Origin: Gulosibacter sp. 10
GTDB taxonomy: Bacteria > Actinomycetota > Actinomycetes > Actinomycetales > Microbacteriaceae
Direction of reading: 5' to 3'
Length of the DNA stretch: 64,000 bases
NCBI RefSeq assembly: GCF_900163695.1
Contig: NZ_FUIC01000021.1
Span: 1-64,000 of the forward strand
The position numbers and the translations under genes were made by a program. A model generated the notes under the pieces. That model searched no databases. It worked only from the letters and a program-made list of their open reading frames with translations, and was not told the origin of the DNA. Position 1 is the stretch's first letter; the number at the start of each line of letters is the position of its first letter. Shown here piece after piece: positions 57,554 through 64,000 of the stretch.

Positions 57554-58570
57554 GTGAAACGAGGTCGCCCGTTGTCGCCACGCATCGGATTCTTCACCCG
57601 CCTACTCGAGGACGCGCCGGCCGCCGAGCGGTACCACTTCGCGCTCGAGCAGATCGAGCACGCGGAGCGGCTCGGGTTCTCGACGGCGTGGATCGCGCAG
57701 CATCATTTCGACGCGGCCGAGGGCGGGCTGCCCTCGCCGTTCCTGCTGCTCGCCGCCGCGGCCGAGCGCACCTCCCGCATCCGCCTCGGCACCGGGGTCG
57801 TCACGCTGGCCCACGAGAACGCCGTCCGCACCGCGGAGGACGCCGCCGTGCTCGACCTGCTCTCGGGCGGGCGCGTGGAGCTGGGCGTCGGCACCGGCGC
57901 TTCGCCGGAGTCCCTGGAGCTCTTCGGCTTCGGCGGCCGCGACCGCAACGACCTCTTCGCGGAGAAGCTCGCGCGGCTCCGCGAGGCGCTGGCCGGGCGG
58001 CCGCTCGACGAATCCGGGCGGCACCTCCAGCCTGCGGCGCCGACGCTCCCCGGCCGCATCTGGCAGGCGACGCTCTCGCCCTCCGGAGCCCGGCGCGCGG
58101 GTCGTGCGGGCGACGGGCTCATGCTGTCGCGCACGCAGGTCCGCGAGACCGGGCAGACGCTCGACGACGTGCAGCTGCCGATCATCGACGAATACCTCCG
58201 GGCGCTGCCCGAGGGCGTCGAGCCGCGCATCCTCGCGTCGCGGACGCTCGTCGTCGTGGACGAGGAGAACCGCGCCGCCGCCCTGCGCCACGCGGAGGAG
58301 CGGGTGCGCTCGCTCGCCCGCGGATTCCTCCGCAGTCCGGAGGCCTCCGCCGGCGACCTCGACGAGCTGTTCGCCCTGACGAACACTTGCTTCGGCACGG
58401 TGCCCGAGGTCGTCGACCGCCTCGGCGCGGATGCGACCGCGGCCCGGGCCGACGAGGTGTCGTTCCAGGTGCATTCGATCGACCCGGGGCACGAGCTCGC
58501 GCTGCGCTCGCTCGAGCTCATCGCCACGGAGGTCGCGCCGCAGCTGGGCTGGGGCGGGGCCGGCGCCTGA
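57554..58570 (+). CDS. LLM-class flavin-dependent oxidoreductase
   Basis: The product is 338 residues from GTG 57554. The luciferase-like fold begins PRIGFFTRLLED, and the block IRLGTGVVTLAHENAVRTAEDAAVLDLLSGGRVELGVGTG is typical of bacterial luciferase-like monooxygenases using FMN or F420. Substrate is unknown. A TTG at 57572, with GAGG 7 bases upstream, is a credible alternative start that removes six residues. It is divergent from furA; it converges with an ABC permease gene 4 bases away. Confidence 0.88.
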   Translation: MKRGRPLSPRIGFFTRLLEDAPAAERYHFALEQIEHAERLGFSTAWIAQHHFDAAEGGLPSPFLLLAAAAERTSRIRLGTGVVTLAHENAVRTAEDAAVLDLLSGGRVELGVGTGASPESLELFGFGGRDRNDLFAEKLARLREALAGRPLDESGRHLQPAAPTLPGRIWQATLSPSGARRAGRAGDGLMLSRTQVRETGQTLDDVQLPIIDEYLRALPEGVEPRILASRTLVVVDEENRAAALRHAEERVRSLARGFLRSPEASAGDLDELFALTNTCFGTVPEVVDRLGADATAARADEVSFQVHSIDPGHELALRSLELIATEVAPQLGWGGAGA

Positions 58571-58574
58571 GCTG

Positions 58575-59297
58575 TCAGCGGCGGGGCTCCCAGCGGAACA
58601 TCGCCCGCGCCAGCACGACCGCGACGACGGCCCAGAGGATGGTCGGGGCGAGCAGGACGAGCGCCTCGCCCGCATCGAGCGTCCGGTTCCAGGCGCCCAC
58701 GGTGAGCTCGGTGGCCGAGCCGCCCGGGAGCAGCCGTTTGAGCCACGCGAGATCGGCGGTCCCGGTGAACCCGATCCAGAAGGCGATCGCCGAGGTGCCC
58801 AGCGTGATGGGCAGCGTGGTGACCTGCGCGTGCTCGGGCGACTGCGTGATCCCGGCCGTCGCGAGGGCGAAGCCGATCATCATCACCACGAGCGAGAGGG
58901 CCGATGCCGCGAGCAGGGGGATGTTCGGGCTCGCCTCCCCCACGACGCCGAGCACGGTCAGCACGGCCGCCACCTGGACGACGCCGATGATCGCCGGAGG
59001 CGCGAGGATGCCGATGAGGATGCCTGCATCGCCGATCGCGGTGGAGCGCAAGCGCTTCAGGAACAGCGTCTGCCGCCTCGAGGCGAGAGTGGTCACGGCG
59101 GTGGCGTAGAGGCCCATGCCGATGAGGATGACCATGAAGACGCCTGCGAGGAAGCCCGCCCCTGCCGGGAACTGCGCGAAGATCTCGCGCTGGGCGATGA
59201 AGAGCAGGCTGAGGCCGACCGGGATGACGGTGGCGCTGAAGAAGACCATCCGGTTGCGGAGGATCTGCCGGAACTCGCTGCGGGCGATTGCGAACAC
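58575..59297 (-). CDS. ABC-2 type transporter permease
   Basis: The product is 240 residues with six hydrophobic segments and a GTG start (MFAIARSEFRQILRNRMVF). The ABC-2 transporter domain is recognised by the central segments FLKRLRSTAIGDAGILIGIL and IGFALATAGITQSPEHAQVTTLPITLG. With the ATPase encoded 45 bases upstream it forms a drug or lipid exporter, of the type often controlled by a DesKR-like two-component system. Confidence 0.9.
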   Translation of the reverse strand: MFAIARSEFRQILRNRMVFFSATVIPVGLSLLFIAQREIFAQFPAGAGFLAGVFMVILIGMGLYATAVTTLASRRQTLFLKRLRSTAIGDAGILIGILAPPAIIGVVQVAAVLTVLGVVGEASPNIPLLAASALSLVVMMIGFALATAGITQSPEHAQVTTLPITLGTSAIAFWIGFTGTADLAWLKRLLPGGSATELTVGAWNRTLDAGEALVLLAPTILWAVVAVVLARAMFRWEPRR

Positions 59298-59342
59298 GAT
59301 GAGGTTGCCTTTCGAGTGACGTACGGGGATTCGGGGCGGCGG

Positions 59343-60230
59343 TCAGCTCCGCGCCACGGAGCGGAAGACGCCGTCGAGGCTGGTGGGGCCGGCCTCGAGC
59401 TCCCGGAGCTCGAGGCCGTGGCGGTCCGCCCAGCCGAGGAGTGTGTGCAGGTCGCGCTGCAGGGCGTGGGTCTCGACGAGCAGGCGGCCATCCTCGGTCT
59501 CACTCGTCGGCAGGGGCGACGGCGCGGGCACTGCCCGCGGCGGCCGGAAGCGGATGGTGGCGGGCAGCGCCGCGGTGAGGTCGGCGACGGTGCCCTCGAC
59601 CCTGAGGCTGCCCTCGTGCATGAGCCCGATGCGGTCGGCGCGCTGCTGCGCCTCCTCGAGGTAGTGCGTCGTGAGCACCACCGTCGCGCCGTCCTCGCGC
59701 ATCCGGTCGACGGTGCGCCACAGCGCGTCTCGCGACTCCACGTCGAGCCCCGTCGTCGGCTCGTCGAGGAAGATCAGCTCGGGCGAGCCGTAGATCGCGG
59801 TCGCGAAGTCGAGGCGGCGCTGCTCGCCGCCCGAGAGCTGCGAGACCTTCGTGTCGGATTTCCGGTCCAGCCCCACGAGGCCGACGACGCGGTCGACCCG
59901 ATCGGCGCGTCCGGTGAGCCCGCCGATGAGCGCCACCGTCTCCCCCACTGTGAGGTCTGGGCTGAACCCGCTCTCCTGGAGCATGATACCGACGCGGGGC
60001 CGCACCTCGGCCCGGTTGCGGGGGCTCTCGCCGAAGACCCGCACCGTTCCGGAGCTCGGGGCGCGATGCCCTTCGACGACCTCGAGGGTGGAGGTCTTCC
60101 CCGCCCCATTGGTCCCGAGCAGCGCGTAGAGCTCGCCCCGTCCGACGGAGAACGAGAGGTCTCGCACCGCGTGAAAGGCGCCGTACGCGACGCCGAGCCG
60201 TTCGACTTCGATCACTGGTTCGTTCTGCAT
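59343..60230 (-). CDS. ABC transporter ATPase (ABC-2 exporter)
   Basis: The product is 295 residues. Walker A LGTNGAGKTS, signature LSGGEQRRLDFA and Walker B IFLDEPTTGLDVES are complete. The C-terminal 70 residues (LPATIRFRPP to LDGVFRSVA) form the regulatory tail typical of DrrA-like export ATPases. It is paired with the downstream permease. It is divergent from the sensor kinase gene, with a shared promoter region of about 110 bases. Confidence 0.93.
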   Translation of the reverse strand: MQNEPVIEVERLGVAYGAFHAVRDLSFSVGRGELYALLGTNGAGKTSTLEVVEGHRAPSSGTVRVFGESPRNRAEVRPRVGIMLQESGFSPDLTVGETVALIGGLTGRADRVDRVVGLVGLDRKSDTKVSQLSGGEQRRLDFATAIYGSPELIFLDEPTTGLDVESRDALWRTVDRMREDGATVVLTTHYLEEAQQRADRIGLMHEGSLRVEGTVADLTAALPATIRFRPPRAVPAPSPLPTSETEDGRLLVETHALQRDLHTLLGWADRHGLELRELEAGPTSLDGVFRSVARS

Positions 60231-60341
60231 GCCCCGAGTCCACCGGCTTCCCGGACGCCCGGGTAGTGGCGCGCGTTCACGAGCGGGATGTGACGCGGCA
60301 TCACTACTGCCCTGCGCGGCGGACTGCAAGACTGAGGGGTC

Positions 60342-61499
60342 ATGACGACTGCAGCGAATACCGAGGCGCACCGCCGGATGCACCGCACGACGGTGCTCAC
60401 GGTCGTCGTGGCGGTCGCTCCCCTGTGCCTGGTGGCCATCGCCGTCACCTCGGACGCCTGGTGGGAGGCGCTCATCCTCGGCGCCGGCGTGCTCGGGACT
60501 TTCCCGATGCTCTTCGACCGCGACACGGCCGGCACACGCGCGTACTCGGTCTACGCCTCGCTCGTCTCGCTGCTCGTCTGGCTTGCATGCGCGCTCACCG
60601 CGCTGAACCCCTTCGGGTTCTTCGGGCTCGCGCTGACCGGGGCCTCCCTCATCGCCCGGCGCCGCGTCAGGCCGCTGCTGCTCATCCCATGCCTCGCCGT
60701 CTTCGTGGGCGCCATCGGCGCCCTCGCGCTCATCCGCCTGCCGCTCGACTGGGAGGCCGTCGGGCGGTTCGTCGGCCTGCCGATGGCGCTCACAGCCTTC
60801 GCGGCCGGAGTCGTCCTGCTCATCGAGCAGTACTGGTTCATCCTGCGCGATCTGGAACGGGCGCAGCACGCCGAGACCGAGCTCGGCATCATGCGCGAGC
60901 GGATGCGATTCGCGAGCGACCTGCACGACATCCAGGGCCACACCCTCCACGTCGTCAAGCTCAAGGTCTCGGTGGCCGAGGGCCTCGTCCGGGGCACGGG
61001 GGCGGCGGGCGCGCCGACGCTCGACGAACTCCGCGAGGTGCGCGAACTCGTGGGCGAGACCATCGCGCAGACGCGCGCCCTCGCGCACGCCGAGCGGCGG
61101 ATCAATCTCCCCGCCGAGCTCGAGAACGCGAAGAACCTCTTCGAGGCTGCGGGCATCGACGTGCGCGTCGAGGGCCGCCTCGGCAGGACGTTCCCCGACG
61201 CGACGGAGGAGCTGCTGGCCCAGGTGCTCCGCGAGGCCACCACGAACATCCTCCGCCACGCGCAGGCCGCCGAGGTGCGCATCGCGCTGCACGAGCGGGG
61301 GATCGAGATCGAGAACGACGGCGTCTCGGCGGAGGGCGAGCCGGGGCTGCACGGGCTGCTCGGCCTGCGGGAGCGGGTCGCGGCGCGGGGCGGCGCCCTG
61401 CGCATCCGCCGGGTCTCGCCGCGGTTCGTCACGGCGGCGGACTTCCCCCGCCCCGCGCCTGCATCGGGCGCCTCCGAACGGGAAGAGGATCGCGCATGA
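60342..61499 (+). CDS. DesK/NarX-type sensor histidine kinase
   Basis: The product is 385 residues. The first 150 or so residues form five to six membrane helices with little extracellular domain, the intramembrane-sensing layout. The phospho-acceptor H is in LHDIQGHTLHVVKLKV (HisKA_3), and the ATP-binding N-box is EATTNILRHAQA. This kinase type senses envelope stress. The ABC-2 exporter genes, on the other strand, are the likely targets. Confidence 0.92.
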   Translation: MTTAANTEAHRRMHRTTVLTVVVAVAPLCLVAIAVTSDAWWEALILGAGVLGTFPMLFDRDTAGTRAYSVYASLVSLLVWLACALTALNPFGFFGLALTGASLIARRRVRPLLLIPCLAVFVGAIGALALIRLPLDWEAVGRFVGLPMALTAFAAGVVLLIEQYWFILRDLERAQHAETELGIMRERMRFASDLHDIQGHTLHVVKLKVSVAEGLVRGTGAAGAPTLDELREVRELVGETIAQTRALAHAERRINLPAELENAKNLFEAAGIDVRVEGRLGRTFPDATEELLAQVLREATTNILRHAQAAEVRIALHERGIEIENDGVSAEGEPGLHGLLGLRERVAARGGALRIRRVSPRFVTAADFPRPAPASGASEREEDRA

Positions 61500-62098
61500 T
61501 CACGGTGATGCTCGCCGACGACGAGGCGCTGCTCCGGAGCGCCCTCGCCGCGCTGTTGCCGGCGCGGGGGGACATCCGCGTCGTCGGCCAGGCGCCCGAC
61601 GGCGCGACCGCCGTCGCCGCGTTCCTCGAGCACCGGCCGGACGTGCTCGTGCTCGACCTCGAGATGCCCGGCGGGGACGGCCTCGACGCGGCTGCGAAGG
61701 TGCTCCGCTCCGCCCCGGACCAGGCGGTGCTGATGCTCACCCGTCACGCGCGGCCCGGTGTGCTGCGGCGGGCGCTGAAGCTGGGCGTGCGGGGGTTCGT
61801 CAGCAAGTCGGCGGAACCGGAGCATATCGCGGAGGTGATCCGCACGCTGCACGAGGGCAGGCGCTGGGTCGATCCGGACGTATCCGCCTCGGCCGTCATC
61901 GACGACTGCCCGCTGACCGATCGCGAGCTGGATGTGCTGCGGGAGACCCGCGCCGGATACTCCGTCAAGGAGATGGCAGGACGCCTGCATCTCGCCGAGG
62001 GCACCGTCGGGAACTACCTGTCCAGCGCGATCCAGAAGACGCAGTCGAAGACGAGGCACGAGGCCGCCCGGTACGCGCGCGAGCGCGACTGGATCTAG
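61496..62098 (+). CDS. NarL/DesR-type response regulator
   Basis: The product is 200 residues. The receiver domain has the DD pair (LADDEA), phosphorylated aspartate in LVLDLEMPGGDG and lysine in VSKSAEPE. A LuxR-type HTH follows (LTDRELDVLRETRAGYSVKEMAGRLHLAEGTVGNYLSS). The start overlaps the kinase stop by 4 bases, so the pair is coupled. It probably activates the divergent exporter operon. Confidence 0.95.
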   Translation: MITVMLADDEALLRSALAALLPARGDIRVVGQAPDGATAVAAFLEHRPDVLVLDLEMPGGDGLDAAAKVLRSAPDQAVLMLTRHARPGVLRRALKLGVRGFVSKSAEPEHIAEVIRTLHEGRRWVDPDVSASAVIDDCPLTDRELDVLRETRAGYSVKEMAGRLHLAEGTVGNYLSSAIQKTQSKTRHEAARYARERDWI

Positions 62099-62113
62099 CC
62101 TCGTGCCCTCGAC

Positions 62114-62776
62114 TCAGGGGCGCTGCTCGGGGTGGTACTGCTGCGACATCTTGTCGATCCAGGCCAGTGCGAGCGCGGAGACGATGAAGGCCAGGTGGAT
62201 CATGACCTGCCAGAAGACGCCCTCGGAGGTGTACGTCTCGCCGGTGACGTCGCCGTTGCTGCTGGGCGCGCCGATGTTGCCGACCTCGATGAACGTGCGC
62301 AGCAGATGGATGGACGAGATCGAGATGATCGAGATCGCCAGCTTGACCTTGAGCACGTTGGCGTTGACGTGGTTGAGCCAGTCCGGCTGGTCCGGATGGT
62401 CGTTGACCCGCAGCCTCGAGACGAAGATCTCGTAGCCGCCCATGATCACCATGATGAGCAGGTTCGCGATCATGACGACGTCGATGAGGCCGAGCACCGC
62501 CAGCATGATCTTCGCCTCGTTGAGCTCTTCGAGTCCGAACAGGACGTCCTCGGTGAGATGCCAGAGCTCCACGAGGAACACGATGACGTAGAGCAGCTGC
62601 GCGACGATGAGGCCCAGGTAGAGCGGGGCCTGCAGCCACCGGCTGGCGAAGATCACGTAGCCGAGCGCTCCGCGCCGGGCCGGTTCGTCGCGGACGGGGC
62701 TGGGGACGTCCGACGGGTTGTCGGGGATCTCGGTCGTGCTCGTCGAGGGATCGGGATGGGTGTGGCTTGAAGTCAC
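62114..62776 (-). CDS. YqhA/UPF0114 family membrane protein
   Basis: The product is 220 residues with four transmembrane helices (LGLIVAQLLYVIVFLVEL, MLAVLGLIDVVMIANLLIMVI, VLKVKLAISIISISSIHLL, MIHLAFIVSALALAWIDK). UPF0114 hallmarks GGYEIFVSRL and IISISSIHLLRTFI are present. A GTG at 62776 is chosen, with no clear ribosome site, giving a 45-residue disordered N-terminus (HTHPDPSTSTTE). Function is unknown. Confidence 0.88.
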   Translation of the reverse strand: MTSSHTHPDPSTSTTEIPDNPSDVPSPVRDEPARRGALGYVIFASRWLQAPLYLGLIVAQLLYVIVFLVELWHLTEDVLFGLEELNEAKIMLAVLGLIDVVMIANLLIMVIMGGYEIFVSRLRVNDHPDQPDWLNHVNANVLKVKLAISIISISSIHLLRTFIEVGNIGAPSSNGDVTGETYTSEGVFWQVMIHLAFIVSALALAWIDKMSQQYHPEQRP

Positions 62777-62937
62777 GCGTCGGAATCGACTTTCTCGTAA
62801 GTCCGAAGGATGCGCGGGCGGCGCCCTGCGCGGGGAAGGAGAAAATCGTATGGGCAGTCCGCCGCGCGAAGCTTGGAGCCCGCCGTGGCTTCGCTGACCT
62901 AGCCTGTGCCGCATGGCGACGAAGCTTGCTGCGGCAG

Positions 62938-63099
62938 GTGCGCACGCCGAGCGACCACTCGTCCGGATACGAACCGGGGCTGCCCATCCGCGATGCCTGG
63001 CACGGGGTCGTGCAGGCCTGCACCGCGGTGACGGTCGAGGCCGTCGAAGGCCGGCACACCATGATCGCCCTGGAGCTCGAGCGGGGCGGTCCGCGTTAA
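62938..63099 (+). CDS. Short possible gene or remnant next to the CRISPR array
   Basis: A 53-codon frame starting at GTG has coding-like composition and ends IRDAWHGVVQACTAVTVEAVEGRHTMIALELE, but I recognise no family. It may be the 3' end of a degraded gene. No ribosome site is visible. If it is real it precedes the array leader, where a cas operon is often found; no Cas similarity is seen. Confidence 0.3.
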   Translation: MRTPSDHSSGYEPGLPIRDAWHGVVQACTAVTVEAVEGRHTMIALELERGGPR

Positions 63100-63199
63100 G
63101 GTGGGCCAGGGCTCGTTCGTGAGAAATGCGCCCGGATCGGACAACTCCAAAGTGAATGAACGCTGCGTCGCGTCGGGGAGGAAACCCTGGTCAGGAAGT
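63100..63199 (+). promoter_or_regulatory. Probable CRISPR leader
   Basis: This is the sequence immediately before the first repeat, more AT-rich than the flank (GAGAAATGCG, CTCCAAAGTGAATGAACG). It is on the side where repeats are identical, which is the leader side because the far end is degenerate. No promoter can be fixed by eye. Confidence 0.55.
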
Positions 63200-63898
63200 G
63201 CCCTCTCCGTGTGGACGGAGGTAGGCCTGGACCAATCGTAAAGCCGCCGTCGAGGTTCGCGCCCTCTCCGTGTGGACGGAGGTAGGCCCGTCGCACCGAG
63301 CGCCACGCCCTCGAAGCCGTCGCCCTCTCCGTGTGGACGGAGGTAGGCCTGTCTGTGTCGCGGCCGAGGAACCAGTCACTGCGCCCTCTCCGTGTGGACG
63401 GAGGTAGGCCCCCGTGCGTCAGCTCCACCACGACAGAGCGGACGCCCTCTCCGTGTGGACGGAGGTAGGCCGAGGCCAAGTGAGCACGTTCAGCGAGTGG
63501 GCAAGCCCTCTCCGTGTGGACGGAGGTAGGCCGCCGCCGCCGTGCCGACCCTGTTTGACCTCGCGGCCCTCTCCGTGTGGACGGAGGTAGGCCCCTCCGC
63601 TGGCTGCACCGCGACCAGCTCGTCGAGCCCTCTCCGTGTGGACGGAGGTAGGCCTAGGGTTGATCCCCGTTACCGGGTAGTCCACTAGCCCTCTCCGTGT
63701 GGACGGAGGTAGGCCTCAACGCCAGACCCTCGGCTATATCGGCTCTACGCCCTCTCCGTGTGGACGGAGGTAGGCCGTCGACTGCTCTATCCGCTGAGCT
63801 ACGGAGGCAGCGCTCTCCGTGTGGACGGAAGTCAGCCTGCATTGTTCGCGGCGTTCGGCCATATCGGGTCGCCCCCTCCGCGTAGGCGGAAGCCCGGG
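63200..63898 (+). CRISPR. CRISPR array, type I-E-like repeats, no cas genes in view
   Basis: Twelve repeats at a period of 61 bp (28-bp repeat, 33-bp spacers). The repeat GCCCTCTCCGTGTGGACGG (first 19 of 28 bases) folds with CTCCGT/ACGGAG arms, like type I-E repeats. Repeats 1-10 (63200-63776) appear identical. Repeat 11 (63810-63837) differs at about four positions, and repeat 12 (63871-63898) is heavily degenerate, marking the trailer end. Transcription is inferred left to right. There are eleven spacers; the tenth (63777-63809) is tRNA-like. No cas gene is seen to its left, and only 100 bases remain to its right. Confidence 0.95.
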
Positions 63899-64000
63899 CT
63901 CCGGGCAGGCCGAAACGCCATTCCTGCGACGCCATGCCCGCTGGGCATCCGCGCGAATAGCCCATCCGGCACCGCGTCAGGTCGTACCAGCGGATGACAT
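63899..64000. other. Sequence after the array trailer
   Basis: One further 61-base step (63932) lands on a sequence with a small hairpin (ATGCCCGCTGGGCAT, 63934-63948), which could be a very degraded thirteenth repeat or an unrelated terminator. No gene is visible before the window ends. Confidence 0.35.

Noticed and set aside
62899-63997. Several long open frames across the CRISPR array reading PTSVHTERA or LPPSTRRG repeatedly
   Set aside because: They are translations of the 28-bp repeat in frames free of stops; such repeated peptides are a known annotation artefact and are not proteins.

Overview
The window comes from a high-GC actinobacterium, most likely the family Microbacteriaceae and perhaps Leucobacter or a close relative. 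The evidence is very high G+C in third codon positions, frequent GTG starts, many 1- to 4-base gene overlaps, and family-typical pairs such as rnc-mutM, thiL-DUF3515, furA-katG and pdxS-pdxT with a divergent MocR regulator. The genus is an inference. Start sites were chosen from Shine-Dalgarno matches, homolog-like N-termini and overlaps with neighbours.

Region 1 (1-2,700): a FetB-like permease, two GNAT acetyltransferases whose 3' ends overlap convergently, and a DUF1622 membrane protein. Region 2 (about 2,700-7,825): a laterally acquired, partly decayed island. It has an apparently intact type I methyltransferase (hsdM), a frameshifted rhuM-Fic gene, a truncated hsdS ending in an inverted repeat, and no hsdR. 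A diverged duplicate of the mutM 3' end, a two-domain nuclease (NucS-like PD-(D/E)XK plus a PUA/EVE-like domain) and an orphan hypothetical gene follow. The island abuts the 3' end of the real mutM, and a 154-bp direct repeat of that end is its likely attachment scar.

Region 3 (7,825-34,860) is mainly core. It holds yceD, rpmF, rnc, mutM and coaD; a copper-associated group (CopC, membrane protein, PCuAC, DyP peroxidase); recG with a MoxR, DUF58 and transglutaminase operon; rsmD; a PuuE-like deacetylase; thiL; a LysR regulator; the coupled run leuC-leuD-murA-plsC-gpsA-ddl; a PP2C phosphatase; and tRNA-Glu(CTC). Region 4 (35,000-49,150) is accessory metabolism and transport. It has an SDR protein, a Gfo/Idh/MocA oxidoreductase with a sugar isomerase, a radical SAM protein, formaldehyde dehydrogenase with a divergent LuxR-type regulator, small Microbacteriaceae proteins, an APC permease, a lone glycine-betaine-type binding protein, and a MacB-like ABC pair.

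Region 5 (49,250-62,780) has pdxST/pdxR, a copper amine oxidase with a cysteine-rich tail, katG-furA, an LLM flavoprotein, an ABC-2 exporter with a divergent DesKR-like two-component system, and a YqhA-family protein. Region 6 (63,100-63,900) is a CRISPR array of 28-bp repeats and 33-bp spacers with type I-E-like geometry. No cas genes are visible in the window. The distal repeats are degenerate, and the spacer before them reads, on the reverse strand, as the 5' half of a tRNA.
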